From assembly GCA_037043015.1 (NCBI GenBank), contig CM073323.1, positions 26,936,758-27,000,757 on the forward strand: a DNA stretch of 64,000 nucleotides, read 5' to 3'. A model generated the notes under the pieces. That model was not told the origin of the DNA and did no database searches. It saw only the letters and a list, made by a program, of their open reading frames with translations. A program made the translations under genes and the position numbers. Numbering within the stretch: position 1 is the first letter of the stretch; each line of letters starts with the position of its first letter. This DNA is from Bryum argenteum (lineage: Eukaryota; Streptophyta; Bryopsida; Bryales; Bryaceae). Positions 10,306 to 21,631 of this stretch are shown here, piece after piece.

Positions 10306-12084
10306 ATGGAGGGCTCAAGTGAGTGTGAATTTCTTTCAGCTCAGTCGGTGGTTGCGACCGTGTCTGCTACTGCTTCTTTGAGCACGCAATATGAGAGTGC
10401 AGAAGATGCGAGCATGGTGGAGAGTGAGAGCCTGTCTAGCAGCATGGTGCAAGAGAGGATTGACGCATCAAAGTCGCACTGGAGTGAGCTGTCGGATAGT
10501 GATCGCAGCTTGAGCGGGGTGGAAGTGGCAGCAGATAACAGAGAAGTGTTCAGGACTCTGCAGTCGCATCCGGAATGGGGTCGCATGTTTTGGACATTTG
10601 ATGAGAGTTCTCATGGAATATTGGTGGTGGGTGAGAAGTTCGCAGAGGGTGGGCAAGCCGAGCTTTTCAAGGCCTATGTCACTTGGAATGATCCAGTTCA
10701 GAGGCAATATTACTTGGAGACTAAGGTGAAGTTTGCGTTGAAGGTTTTTAAGGAAGGTACTTGGTTACGGGATTTACAAGGACAATGGCCCCATGGATTT
10801 CTGAGATGGGAAAGAGATGAATATAAGCGAGCGAGGAATCAGTTGCCATTGTCACCAATTCGATATTATCGTAATGGTCTTGCATGTGGAACAATATTGG
10901 AGGATGGGAGATTTGCTTTTTTGATGATAATGCAAGATGAGGATTTGCAGAGCTTAATTCGACGACAGATGCATGGACCAAAATATGGGTGGGGACCACT
11001 TTCAAAGAATGAAAGTGAGGTATTCATGTACAAGATCGGACTTGGGGTGTTATGGTTGCATGAGCATGATGTTGTGCATAGAGACCTCAAGGCCGCTAAT
11101 GTATTATTAAGCAAGGATGGACACTGTTCTGTGGCGGATTATGAGTGTTCGATTGGTGTGATAGGAACAGGGTATTGGAGGGCTCCTGAAATATTGCATG
11201 CTTGCAAGTGTAAGACCGTAAGTCGGAAGCCAGAGTTGTTTTCAAAAGCAGCAGATGTTTATAGTTATGGAATGATATGGTATGAGCTCTTGTCTGGAGG
11301 GTCCCCATTTGAAGGTGAAATGGTGACGATGGAATCGGTTATTGAAGGGCAACGACCGACACTACCAACACATGTCAATGATTGGACAAAACAAATTCTT
11401 CATAGATGTTGGGACTCTATTCCTAGTGAGAGGCCCTTAATTCAAGAGATCTTGAGTGTTATTGCATTAAATACAAGTATGCAATGGATCAAAGATTGGG
11501 ATGAGGAGCGGATGAGGACAAAGGTAACAGACATTATAGAGTTACAACTTGGATGTGACAATGTTTTACACACGGCCACAAGACTTGGAAGTGGAAGCTT
11601 CAAGTGCTTATTGTGTTTTGAAACATGCAATGATTCATACATGATGAATTGTACAACATGTACGGATCACTATCTTCATTCAAGATGTGCAATCGTAGAG
11701 CGATTCTTTAATTCTTCCTCACATGTACATGAATTGAGAATGGATCATCCAAGGTGGAGGGGTAGTTCAAGATTGGTATGTGATGGTTGCCAATTGGAAA
11801 TTGGCAAGGAATTTTGGTATCATTGTCCAGTTGCAGAGTGTGATTTCGATTTGCACCTTGAATGTGCTAAATATGTGGGAAGGATTTTACATCCCTCACA
11901 CAAGGAGCACAGGTTAGTTCTTTCTTTAAGCTCTTCATTAACTAGTTTGAAAGATTCAAGTGTCACTTGTGAGTGTTGCAAACTCCAAATCAAATGCATG
12001 GAGTTTAAATATCATTGTGAAGAGTGTGTATTCAACATACATCCAAAATGCGCCGTACCAAATGTGAAGGTACATATGTGTTGA
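10306..12084 (+). CDS. TKL-like protein kinase with C-terminal DC1 zinc fingers (intact copy)
   Basis: 592 codons in one exon. A Ser/Glu-rich N-terminus (residues 1-80) is followed by a kinase domain of about 105-390. It has a loop GEKFAEGGQAELF at 109-121, lysine K146 (FALKVF), catalytic HRDLKAAN with D260 and N265, DYE at 278-280 in place of DFG, APE at 293-295, then DVYSYGMIWYELLSG and the RCWDSIPSERP end motif typical of TKL-like kinases. From residue 434 to the end are three Cys/His modules of DC1 type (first Cys pairs at 434/437, 492/495, 555/558), which in this family bind zinc. No signal peptide or membrane segment is seen, so it is probably cytosolic. The metal-binding Asp of DFG is kept, so activity is possible. 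The ligand of the DC1 part is unknown. It is the only undisrupted member of the array. Confidence 0.9.
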   Translation: MEGSSECEFLSAQSVVATVSATASLSTQYESAEDASMVESESLSSSMVQERIDASKSHWSELSDSDRSLSGVEVAADNREVFRTLQSHPEWGRMFWTFDESSHGILVVGEKFAEGGQAELFKAYVTWNDPVQRQYYLETKVKFALKVFKEGTWLRDLQGQWPHGFLRWERDEYKRARNQLPLSPIRYYRNGLACGTILEDGRFAFLMIMQDEDLQSLIRRQMHGPKYGWGPLSKNESEVFMYKIGLGVLWLHEHDVVHRDLKAANVLLSKDGHCSVADYECSIGVIGTGYWRAPEILHACKCKTVSRKPELFSKAADVYSYGMIWYELLSGGSPFEGEMVTMESVIEGQRPTLPTHVNDWTKQILHRCWDSIPSERPLIQEILSVIALNTSMQWIKDWDEERMRTKVTDIIELQLGCDNVLHTATRLGSGSFKCLLCFETCNDSYMMNCTTCTDHYLHSRCAIVERFFNSSSHVHELRMDHPRWRGSSRLVCDGCQLEIGKEFWYHCPVAECDFDLHLECAKYVGRILHPSHKEHRLVLSLSSSLTSLKDSSVTCECCKLQIKCMEFKYHCEECVFNIHPKCAVPNVKVHMC

Positions 12085-14044
12085 TTGTCAACATATTACA
12101 TAGAAATGTTGTTCTTTCGTGTTTTTGAATGGAGGGTGTTCACCGTGAAGGTGTATATATAAAGATGTTTTATAAAGTATTTTCCTTTCTATTCTTAAGA
12201 TAGCCACAATAATGAATGGTGTTTGAGTAACTCAAAATAGAAGAATTTATGATCGTTTGCTTCACTCCATGCTTATTAAGCACTGGATGGATTGACTCGT
12301 TTTTAGTAAAAACAACACATTTTTAAAAATGATTCTATCAATGGAAATAAGCGTAGTTGGGTGAAAGCGCACTAATTTTTGTGTGAATTTGTACTATCCC
12401 CTTATAAAACATAAACTTTGTACTTTTGTGGTTTTTTGGAAGACTGTGATGTAAAGTAATGTGAAAAAGGTGTAAAAATACATATTTAGAAGTGTTGCCT
12501 ATATTTTTTGAAATGAAGTACAATGGATTTATAATATTCATAAGTAATGTCATTATTGACCCTCAAAAAATTAGTACTTTAGAATTGAGATCTAAATTGG
12601 GCCTTGAAGTTGGTTACTTCTTGGAAAAACTGATTGTGACGTACTAGTCTTCCACCCTAGCATGCTTTGGCCCAGTTATTCATTACTTGTAGTTTACTTA
12701 TTGTATGTCTTGTGCACCAAAAGTGACATTGCACACTGATTACAAAGTCATAACGTATGAGTATTCAAAAGACATCACAGTATCTCAACAATTGCACTTT
12801 TGAATGAAAATGCTAGGAATACACTTACAAGATTTAGTTGTGCTCAAATAATAGCCTTCCAACTATGAAATTGTTCATAAATTTTACAATGGAAATATTT
12901 CAAAAACTAGGCTTGTTGCACAAAACTGAAAACCATAACTTGCCCTCATTTTCAATGGATTTAAGGGTTCCACTACAAAGACTAGATCAAATTTGGAATC
13001 CAATCTAACAAACAAAGTTGACGCCAACGGTGGAAAATTAGAAACATCTCCTCAAAAATCAAGTAATTTATACAGTCTTTTCAAGATAGAAAACAGTGTA
13101 CAACGAACATCACTGCACAACAAACTTCTACTTTATTCAGAAAAAGAATCCTTCAACTACAAAGTTGTTGGATTTCATCTTGAGATCATAGTTATGCAAA
13201 AAAACTCCATGAAAACTAAATTGAATTCTCATGAAGTGTTCTAAGAAATTAACCTTCATGAAGTGATCTAAGATATCAGCCTTGCAACAATGGAATCATT
13301 CTCAGAGTTTACAATGGAATTATTACAAAAACTAGGCACATTGTACAAAAATGAATACCATCACTTCCACACATCTTCGATGGATTTAAGCTTTCTACTA
13401 CAAAGACTAGATCAAATTCGGAATCCAATCTAACGAAAAAAGTTGAAATCCAACGGTGGAAGATAAGAAAGTATTTCTCAAAAACCAAGCAATTTATATA
13501 GTCTTCTCAAGATAGAAACATCCTTGCAAAACCAACACCTAATTTATTCAAAAAAAATCTTCCAACTACATAGTTGTTGGATATCATTATGAGATCATAG
13601 TTATATGAACAAAAAACCATGAGAACTAAAATGAATGGTAAAACATGCTCCATGTATAAAATATGGCCAATAACAAGAGTTGCCTTCACTAAAATGCGCA
13701 CCATCAATTTACACTTTATTTTATAAGTTTGCAATTTTTAGCACACAAACTAAACTGAATTTGGGACCCAATCCAGGTGATTTCATCCAAAATGGAATTT
13801 GGATAAAGAAGCTCTTTTCTCTTCAAAGTTGTTGCATGTCATCCAAAAATGTTGTTTTCTTGATATTTAGCCGTGTGAGGTTTAACAAAACTAATTATGT
13901 GCATATTAAAAGACCATAACGGTTTCAAAATAGTTAGCCTTTTTGGGGCAATTTTAGGTACTTTATAAACTTAAAAGACAAATCAACTCATTTCTAAAAT
14001 CCACATATTAAAAGAAAAGAAGACTCTCTAAACCATATTCTTCA
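12085..14044. other. Spacer downstream of kinase copy 1
   Basis: AT-rich DNA shared with the other units (from 30294, 42165 and 55749). An AATAAT at about 12209 could serve in polyadenylation. An internal duplication is visible: the block at about 12930-13250 resembles 13290-13600 (both contain 'ctacaaagactagatcaaattyggaatccaatctaac'-type sequence). No gene is supported. Confidence 0.6.
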
Positions 14045-14705
14045 GCTTAAGGGATATCATTCCAATAAACTCATCTCCCCGTAAGTGGAGAACTTCAATC
14101 TCCATATTAATTGAGGTCTTGAGCTTTAATCATGTGATACGGTGCCCAGAGTAATCAATTAAAATATTAAATATTCTTGCATCCATGATGTTCATAGCGT
14201 TCGGCATTGCAGTGAAAAGTTGTGAGCAATATACCCGCCCACCCACAGGCAGCTTCCTATAGCTTCCAAGGTATTGGACTTCAAGCCCATCGCAAGCACT
14301 TGTCCTGACCATCAGCCGGACCTCTCTGCCCCGATCTCTCATCAGTAGCTCGCTCACGTTTTTGTTTCAAGTTTCAGTTAGGTACAAGCTCCAGGTTAGG
14401 AACTATTTTAAAAATCCCTAAATTTATCACTCGCCAGTCTGGAAATCCACCATTTGACTCAAAAAAAATTAAAAAAAAGTTGTGAGCTAAAATGGTTTAC
14501 AAGTCACATAATGGCTTGGTGACATGTAATAACGTCAAACTTGGATAGTTCATCAAGCTTCGGTGGTGACATTTGAGAGGTGATGATGGGTGAGTTTCAT
14601 TCTTGAGGGCACTTTTGCCATGAGCCCCATTTGAATACATCAAGGTGCAATCCATAGTTTATCATATCACTTACTCTTACTCCCTCCTCCTATTAGAGAA
14701 CTTAA

Positions 14706-15556
14706 CCCCTAAAAATCCCTCCGTTTCCTCACCCTCCAAAACCAAAAACTATCATTTTTCACCTTTGTTGGGAAATGGGGAAATGGAGAAACTTTTTATT
14801 CTTGTTTTAGACTTTGAACCGAAAGATCTTGTACCTAACTTGTATAAAAAGGACTAGTTAGAATTCGAACCGTTGGATGTTTGTCATTTGTGAAATCATA
14901 ACAATCAAAGTTTGTCCAACACTTTCTTTTGCCCTTGTCGGAGAGGCATTGTCTAAATGGGTGCCAAGGGCAACTTGATGATTGTTACTCCAAACAATTT
15001 TCCCTCATTTTTTTCCATGTAGTGGAAGGTCTAAAAAAAACAATATAGTAAAACAAGCACCACATATGACGTATCAAGTTTAAGAAAAATTTGGTAGGTG
15101 AGTAGGTGCCTTTATTAGTATGTGAATGGTGAAAAAACAATCTTGGAAAAAATTCAATATCCCAAATTTTGGCAATTTTTGAAAGAAACAATTGTGAATT
15201 TACTAGAAATGATGAAGATTATATTTGAAAGTTTTGGAGGCTGTCCTTGTAAAATTGGTAAACTTTTTGACTTTGAACACTTTGGAATTTGAATATTAAT
15301 TTGGTAATGAACATATTTTTATTAAAAAGAAAAATTCAAAAAAGCTAATTTTAAACTGCCCTGTTTTGGAATTGAAAGCTAAAATTTCTAGATGAAGGTT
15401 TTAAAATAAAAATATGGCTTTGCAAATTATACCACATACACATTACACTATGGGGAGCACCTAGTAAAACTCTTAGCCAAAATATCTATTTAGCTTCTTA
15501 AAATGAGCTGCATGAAATCTCAAAAAACCAAATCGGATTTCTTGGTTTTTTAGGGG
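14706..15556. mobile_element. TTAA-flanked non-autonomous element in U2
   Basis: The ends are inverted repeats starting CCCCTAAAAA, and TTAA is present on both sides (14702-14705, 15557-15560). The empty site in stub U6 (57244-57247) has one TTAA. The interior is AT-rich without a transposase. The same insertion is carried by U3, U4 and U5, so it predates the unit duplications. TTAA duplication with ends starting CCC is the signature of piggyBac-type elements; the assignment is by signature only. Confidence 0.7.
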
Positions 15557-16054
15557 TTAAAGAGCATGCCAAAAGCCTTGGCATATAGAAGGTTATGAAA
15601 GCTTACTACCCGTGTTGATACTTGACGAGCAAGTGATTGAGACGCTAAGTCCCGTCATGAAGTCATACTTACAAAAAGAGGATCTTAATGTGAATAGACT
15701 TCTCCCAAAGTACTTGAAAATTTCATTTTTCTAATATTTTACTTGCAATGCAAACCGGACAATAGTGCACTTATGTAATGGTTATACTAAAGTCTATTAT
15801 ACAAGTTCAATATCAAAAGACTTATATAACAATTCTGTCAATTTATATATGTGCACTTCTATGTCTATTCGTCACCCTTTTTTAGATTCTAAATTCTAGT
15901 TCCCTTGCTCTCAATCAGGTATAGATTTCCAACTTTCCATTTAACTCTTAACTCTTATAAGTAGAGTATATCTTCATTATCTGAACTTTTAAATAGTTCA
16001 GACAGACCGCAGTAGCAAGCTTTCAGGCAGCGGCAGCAGAGTGGTAGAGCTGAG

Positions 16055-16264
16055 ATGCGAGTTGCCACCATCTCTCGGCACATATCACCCGCTTTTTGTT
16101 CAACATCAAATCCATTTCTAATACGAATCCACACGTGACTGGCACAGATCATGGAATTGTTATAAAGTCTTTGTTTATTCCAGCAGGTGAATTCTCAAGC
16201 GTATGGCGATGGCGGAGTTCAAATCAAGGCGGATGTGCGAGATGCTCTGGAGCGAGGTCTCGCT
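16055..16264 (+). pseudogene. 5' exon fragment of pseudouridine-5'-phosphate glycosidase (U2)
   Basis: After an ATG at 16055 the frame reads MRVATISRHISPAF, which looks like an organelle-targeting leader. After a short intron ending CAG at 16186, the frame reads VNSQAYGDGGVQIKADVRDALERGLA and meets a perfect donor GTAAGT at 16265. The last part matches the conserved N-terminus of this enzyme family, where VVALESTII normally follows in the next exon. That exon is not found downstream, so the fragment cannot make enzyme. The position of the first donor is uncertain. Confidence 0.6.
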
Positions 16265-18450
16265 GTAAGTTGCTCTTGAATCAACCATCATATTACATGG
16301 TGCACTCTACCACCTCTCCAAAGCTAAATATCAATTAGTACTCCTTAGGGGTCTCGGGGCACAGCTTGGGGGTGGACAATTGAAAGTGTGTAAAGTTATA
16401 AGGATGTAAGAAAATAGAATGCTTGTAAAGTGTTAAGACTTTATAGTTTCTAGAATGTTATTAACTTGGAGCCTTCAAGATGTTAAACATTTGAAAGCTT
16501 ATAAAACTGTAAAGGATGTTATACAGTGTTGATTGTGAAAATAATTTGTACAAAGGTTGGAATCAACTGTTGTTGAAGATTGATGAATTCCATATTGTTG
16601 ATGAAGTAGGATAGGTGTCAATGAAAGGAGTTTGACTTCAAATGCTTGCAACCGTTTCATGCTCATGGTGGTTTGGGGGTTAGCCTTTGAATTTGTAGTG
16701 TCATAGTGCAATTAGGGAGGAGAGCCGTTGTTGTCCTCTTCTAAGATCATGGGTTACCCGAAACCTCTCTCTCAACCCATTGACCTTAACCAACTATCTT
16801 TATTTACACCAACGTCTACCCCAAACTTTAGCTTAACTCTCCTTGATGGAGAGGCATACCCAAAGTGCCCTTTTGGGCACAGTAAAATTGAAAGTGCATT
16901 AAATCCCCACAAAAGGTTACCACAACAAGATGATAGGATTATGCATCCACCATACAAAATTGAGCAAACAATATTCATTCTGACATTTTTAAGTATCCTG
17001 ACCAAAACCTCAGAAACCCAAATCGGGTTTTTCATACAGTGAGTAAGGGGCTAATTCTTCATATCAAATGAAATATGTCATTAATTATTTTTTCAGCCAT
17101 ATATCGTACTTCCTTAAATTATTATTTACATGTTTGACTTTGATCGAATGGAGAAGGAAGAAATTATTGATGAGAATCAAAGTGATAGTCCATTATTCAG
17201 GGATTGAGTGGTTGATGTAAGGTCAATCAACCTCTTCTTGTGAGTTTGAGGAGTTCATCGGCTAAGTATAAAATCATTGAACAAGTTTTGTTTTGTAATG
17301 TATGAAATTTATTCAAAATAGTATTCAAAATATATTTTGCCATTCTTTGTGTGTTCATTGATTATTTGAGATTAGACAAGTTGTAAATGATATAGTAAGC
17401 ATGGGGCCGCTAAAAATCTCTCCATGTTGAACTTACTTGTTTTTCAAATTGTTCGTCTTTTGGAGATAGTGTATTTTATCTCCATAAGGTGTTCTTTATT
17501 TTAGAGAAGGATGACAAATTGCAAAGACAAGCCAGTTGAAATGTTGTGTTAAGATGAGTTATACTTTATCTAGTCAAGTTGCGCATAACAAAGCTTGCAA
17601 ATTTAATTGAGGACCAAGTCTTGTGGATTGTTACATGCACAAAGCTAGGTAATATATCCATGTAGTGTGCAACACACAAAAGTAAAGAAATGAAGCCGAG
17701 CCAAAAGTTACCCCAAGTTAAATAGAGTTCTTCTCATGTTCCTTGCACATATACTGAAAAAATTAAACTCATAGGCATGAAATTTAACATGTTATATGTT
17801 TGTGACACTTGCTTACCTCCAAAGTTTCAAAGTGCTTAAATGGTTTGGTTTGCCTTTGATCAAGTTCTCATATACTTGAATGACGTTGGGCAATGAAGTT
17901 GAACCCTTTTGCAAATCATAATGTTGTTTTCAAGAGAAATTTACTCCTGAAGTCCAAACAATTACACTAAGAGCACGTTGAAATTTAGTAAGAACTACAA
18001 CATATTTCTTCTTACACTTAAAACTTTCCCAACGTCGAATTAATCAAAAATTCATGAAAAGTTAAAGCTTTACTATTATTTCAAACTCTTCTCAAAAACA
18101 ATTTTACATGTGTATAAGAAATATTGATGTATGTTTTGACCCTCTCTTCTCTTTTCTTTTTCTCCTTATACTAACAACAATTTTCTAATTGACGTCTTTA
18201 TCCTCAAAAAACAACATTCTATATGAATTTTAGTTATTGAAACTTCACATTGGAGGATTTGAGTATTTTCATATTTCAAGGAGCCCCACAATTTACATTT
18301 TAGTATTTGATTAATACTTTGTCCACACATGCAACCATGGGGAGCCTCCAATGTGTTACCTCTAATTGAAGTGCTTTCAGTCCGCAAGTAGTTAAGTGTA
18401 GCATAATAAGTGCCTATTCTTGGTTGTAGCATAATAAGTGCCTATTCTTG

Positions 18451-19555
18451 GTTTTTGCAAAATGAACGACTTTTGCAAAAACCTACAATGCCTTTGAAAA
18501 AAATAAAATAAAATAAAATTGGCATACCTTGTTTATTTGTTGCCTTTGCAAACTCCTCATCCATCTCTCCCCTCAAAGCAATCAAGGTTTCTACTTCAAA
18601 GTCCCTCCACTTGGTTTTCATATCTTCCTCATCATCTATGTCTTCAAGATTTATAATGGTAGTTCTTGATTTCTTGGTGAGAGATTTCTCCTTTGGTGGA
18701 CGTCCTCTCTTCTTGGAGGAAGACCTTGATGTCTTTCCTTCTTCTTGCTCCACCTCCAAAATCTCCTTTCCTCTTAAAAACTGACGATAAGGGATTTGGG
18801 TTCCAATCTCCTCTAACTCTCTCTCACTACAAGGGAGTTTTTGATTAAGAGGTGAAGAGAGGGAGAGTGATCTACTAAGATGAGAAGAAAAGAGATTTGG
18901 AACATGCTGAAATTGCAATGGAGGGATTTCAGCAGGCACATGGTTTGGAGGCATTGAAAATCTCATCACTCTGAACTTTGGGACCAACACTGTTCTACAG
19001 AAATCCTAATTTCCCCATCTGCACCATACCTCTCCATTGATGTAGAAATTGCAATTTTTTTTTTGCGAAAACCAGCAAAAAACTGTGCATACTCAAAAAA
19101 CTGTATGGAGAGAGACAAAGAAGATAGGAGAAAAAATTCTCTTTATTCCTTTCTCTACGGTCCAACGGTCTTAAAAAGCTAAGTAAAAAGAATTCTATCC
19201 CAACGGTCTACAGTAACGTCAAAAAAATCAGGAGAAAAAATTTCTAAAAAAAAAAAATCAGCCAATGGTTGATCTTCAAACTAACGGCTCCCTTGATTTC
19301 TGCTAAGTCGAGCATTTTGCCTCGACTCAACGGAAAACCCGTTGGACCATATCAGATTATCCATTTGGCTGATTTTAGTACTTTTGGGAACCTCAAAGTT
19401 AATGATCATTCTCTTTTTTCAGGGTAGTGTAAAGCCAAGTGGGACCAAGTGGACTTTTCTCTCCAATCACAGATTTTAGAGGGCCGTGGTCAATCTTCAT
19501 GGTCCATGGTGTAAAGGGACCCTTAGTTTTTCTTCAAACCCCTCCCGCCTTTAAG
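18451..19555. other. Foreign segment replacing about 2 kb of unit sequence in U2
   Basis: Homology to U1 stops at about 18450 (matching 6128) and resumes at about 19556 (matching 8083). The segment has the promoter side of a minus-strand gene fragment at its right end. The left edge is preceded by a tandem repeat of about 26 bp (18399-18450) and starts with a 12-bp perfect hairpin (18451-18482). No target-site duplication or Helitron-like end is seen, so I read it as an insertion plus deletion of unclear mechanism. Confidence 0.55.
18528..18966 (-). pseudogene. First exon of an AT-hook and Myb/SANT-like (trihelix-type) protein, truncated
   Basis: From the ATG at 18966 the frame encodes about 146 residues. 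They include a basic AT-hook core KKRGRPPKEK, an acidic stretch, then WRDFEVETLIALRGEMDEEFAKATNKQ, the first helices of a Myb/SANT-like DNA-binding domain. The exon ends at a canonical donor AAG|GTATGC (18528/18527). An acceptor-like TTGTAG follows about 40 bp on, but no continuation of the domain is found, so the gene is cut there. Myb/SANT-like proteins occur both as plant transcription factors and as PIF/Harbinger accessory proteins; the fragment does not decide between them. Confidence 0.6.
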
Positions 19556-20069
19556 GGATATATATTATTTTCTGCTGAAGTTTTCAGAATTTAGATATGA
19601 ACCTACGTGGGCAACTTCGCATGAGACTGATATTAGATATCACTTTACACTTTTACAGTAAACAAAGTAGATGTTGACACAGGATTGAGCATAAGAGAGC
19701 GGTGCACTCAAGAATTCAACAACTACTTATTTTTCAACTGATAATACACTGATTGCCTCTGGAAAGAAAGGAGGAAGAAAGAAATGTTTTTAAAAATCAA
19801 GAACTCCACCGTGACACAGCCCATGATGCCGCGTCGTGTATTATTGATTTGAGCGCGTCGTGCAAAGCTTCACAAAAACGACCCATGCTATTTGATGCTT
19901 TGTATATTTGATGCTTTGTATATTTAATGAAATACCCACTGCCTAGGTAAACAAAGGTATCGCTGCCACCAGATAATCCTGCTTACAGTAAGTTTGGAAG
20001 TATCAAAATATCATTTTAGTTCAAAGTCGGAAAGTGCTGCTAAGATTCTACTCGGATATTCGGATTTGA
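19556..20069. repeat. Truncated pre-kinase region of U2
   Basis: It matches parts of 8083-9247 of U1, including the 'gtgacacagcccatgatgcc' block. It ends abruptly before the conserved leader and continues directly into U3. This is the remaining upstream end of the deleted kinase copy. Confidence 0.75.
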
Positions 20070-20223
20070 GCTTAAGTGATATCATTCCAAAATGAGCTGA
20101 TCTCCCCGTAAGTGGAGAACTTCAATCTCCATATTAATTGAGGTCTTGAGCTTTAATCATGTGATACGGTGTCCAGAGTAATCAATTAAAATATCAAATA
20201 TACTTGCATCCATGATGTTCATA

Positions 20224-20452
20224 AGGTAGGAGTGGCTAAAACCGTCCAGCCCCAAAAACCGTCCGAATTTCAGCTTTGCATACTTGGAATAGTGGTGTGA
20301 AATATTAATTATTTTTTGATAGTATGCAAACCTAGTGCAAATCCATCTTTTTAAAAAAAATTACATTTTTTAAGTAATCCTATAATTTCCTATAAATATT
20401 TGTACCCTGCTGTGCGGTTTTTGGGGCTGGACGGTTTCAGCCACTCCTACCG
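20224..20452. mobile_element. MITE with 37-bp inverted repeats and TA duplication, 229 bp
   Basis: Unique to U3. The ends read GGTAGGAGTGGCTRAAACCG and continue through about 37 bp with one mismatch between arms. TA flanks both sides (20222-20223, 20453-20454), and other units have a single TA at the site. TA duplication suggests a Tc1/mariner-type (Stowaway-like) MITE, although the terminal sequence is not the classical Stowaway one. Confidence 0.75.
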
Positions 20453-20698
20453 TAGCGTTCGGCATTGCAATGAAACGTTGTGAGCTAAAATGGTTTACAT
20501 GTCACATAATGGCTTGGTGACATGTAATAACGTCAAACTTGGATAGTTTATCAAGCTTCGGTGGTGACATTTGAGAGGTGATGATGGGTGAGTTTCATTC
20601 TTGAGGGCACTTTTGCCATGAGACCCATTTGAATACATCAAGGTGCACAGTTTATCGTATCACTTACTCCAACTCCCTCCTCCTATTAGAGAACTTAA

Positions 20699-21631
20699 CC
20701 TCTAAAAATCCAAGCGCTTCCTCACCCTCCAAAAACCAAAAACTATCATTTTTCACCTCTGTCGGGAAAAGTAGGGAAATGAAGAAACTTTTTTTTCTTG
20801 TTTTAGACTTTGAACCGCAAGATCTTGTACCTAACTTGTATACAAAGGGACTAGTTAGAATTTTAACAGTTGAATGTTTGTCATTTGTGAGATCATAAGA
20901 ATCAAAGTTTGTCCAACACTCTTTTTCGCCCTTGTCGGTGAGGCATTGTCTAAATGGGTGCCAAGGGCAACTTGATGATTGTTACTCCAAACAATTTTCC
21001 CTCAATTTTTTCCATGTAGGTAATCAAGTTGGGTATGCTCATGAAAAATTTTAGAGACACATTCCACTTTTTGACCTTAATGTACATTATTTTATGAGAG
21101 AATGTCTAAAAAAAAACAATATAGTAAAACAAGCACCACATATGTCGTATTAAGTTTAAGAAAAATTTGGTAGGTGAGTAGGTGCCTTTATGAGTATGTG
21201 AGTTGTGAAAAAAAAATCTTGGAAAAAATCCAAAATCCCAAATTTTGGCAATTTTTGAAAGAAACAATTGTAAACTTACTAGAAATGATGAAGATTATAT
21301 TTGAAAGTTTTGGAGGTTGTCTTTGTAAAATTGGTAAACTTTTTGACTTTGAATACTTTGGAATTTGAATAATAATTTGGTAATGAACATATTTTAAAAA
21401 AAAGAAAACTTTGAAAAAGCTAATTTTAAACTGCCTCTTTTGGAATTGAAACCTAAAATTTCTAGATGAAGGTTTTAAAATCAAAATTTGGCTTTGCAAA
21501 TTTTCACCACATACACATTACACTATGGGGAGCACCTAATAAAACTCTTAGCCAAAATATCTATTTATCTTCTTAAAATGAGCTGCATGAAATCTCAAAA
21601 AACCGAACCGGTTTCCTTGGATTTTTAGGGG
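20699..21631. mobile_element. TTAA-flanked non-autonomous element in U3
   Basis: Paralogous copy of the U2 element at 14706. TTAA lies at 20695-20698 and 21632-21635. Here the inverted repeats are clearest: CCTCTAAAAATCCAAG on the left against CCCCTAAAAATCCAAG from the right. It is about 80 bp longer than the U2 copy, mainly from a block near 21019-21105 missing in U2. Confidence 0.72.

Larger units (their letters stand above)
5099..14044 (+). repeat. Array unit U1 (5' truncated, intact kinase gene)
   Basis: Homology to the other units starts near 5099, at a point that corresponds to about 17400 in U2. The unit's own first part is therefore missing. It holds AT-rich spacer (5099-8700), a Tourist-like MITE (8709-9107), the conserved kinase leader (9120-10305), the only intact kinase gene and spacer to 14044. 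Relative to U3 it lacks about 0.1 kb near 7205 (U3 25640-25800). No other gene is supported in the spacers. Confidence 0.85.
14045..20069 (+). repeat. Array unit U2 (kinase gene deleted)
   Basis: It contains the TTAA element (14706-15556), the glycosidase fragment (16055-16264), spacer, a foreign segment with a DNA-binding-protein fragment (18451-19555), then only the distal part of the pre-kinase region. At 20069/20070 the sequence jumps from the position matching 9247 in U1 to the position matching 14045. The whole kinase gene and its downstream spacer are absent from this unit. Confidence 0.85.

Noticed and set aside
14702-15560. Reading the CCCC-ended elements as PIF/Harbinger with TTA or TAA duplication
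   Set aside because: Either 3-bp reading makes the two ends asymmetric by one base, whereas TTAA gives symmetric ends at all sites. TA remains a weaker alternative and is discussed in the findings.
16728-17042. Open frame of 104 codons in the U2 spacer
   Set aside because: Paralogous positions in U3-U5 are broken differently. No domain or codon pattern supports a gene.
18451-19555. Helitron capture of the Myb/SANT-like exon
   Set aside because: There is a hairpin near one edge, but no TC start or CTRR end and no insertion between A and T. The unit also lost about 2 kb there.
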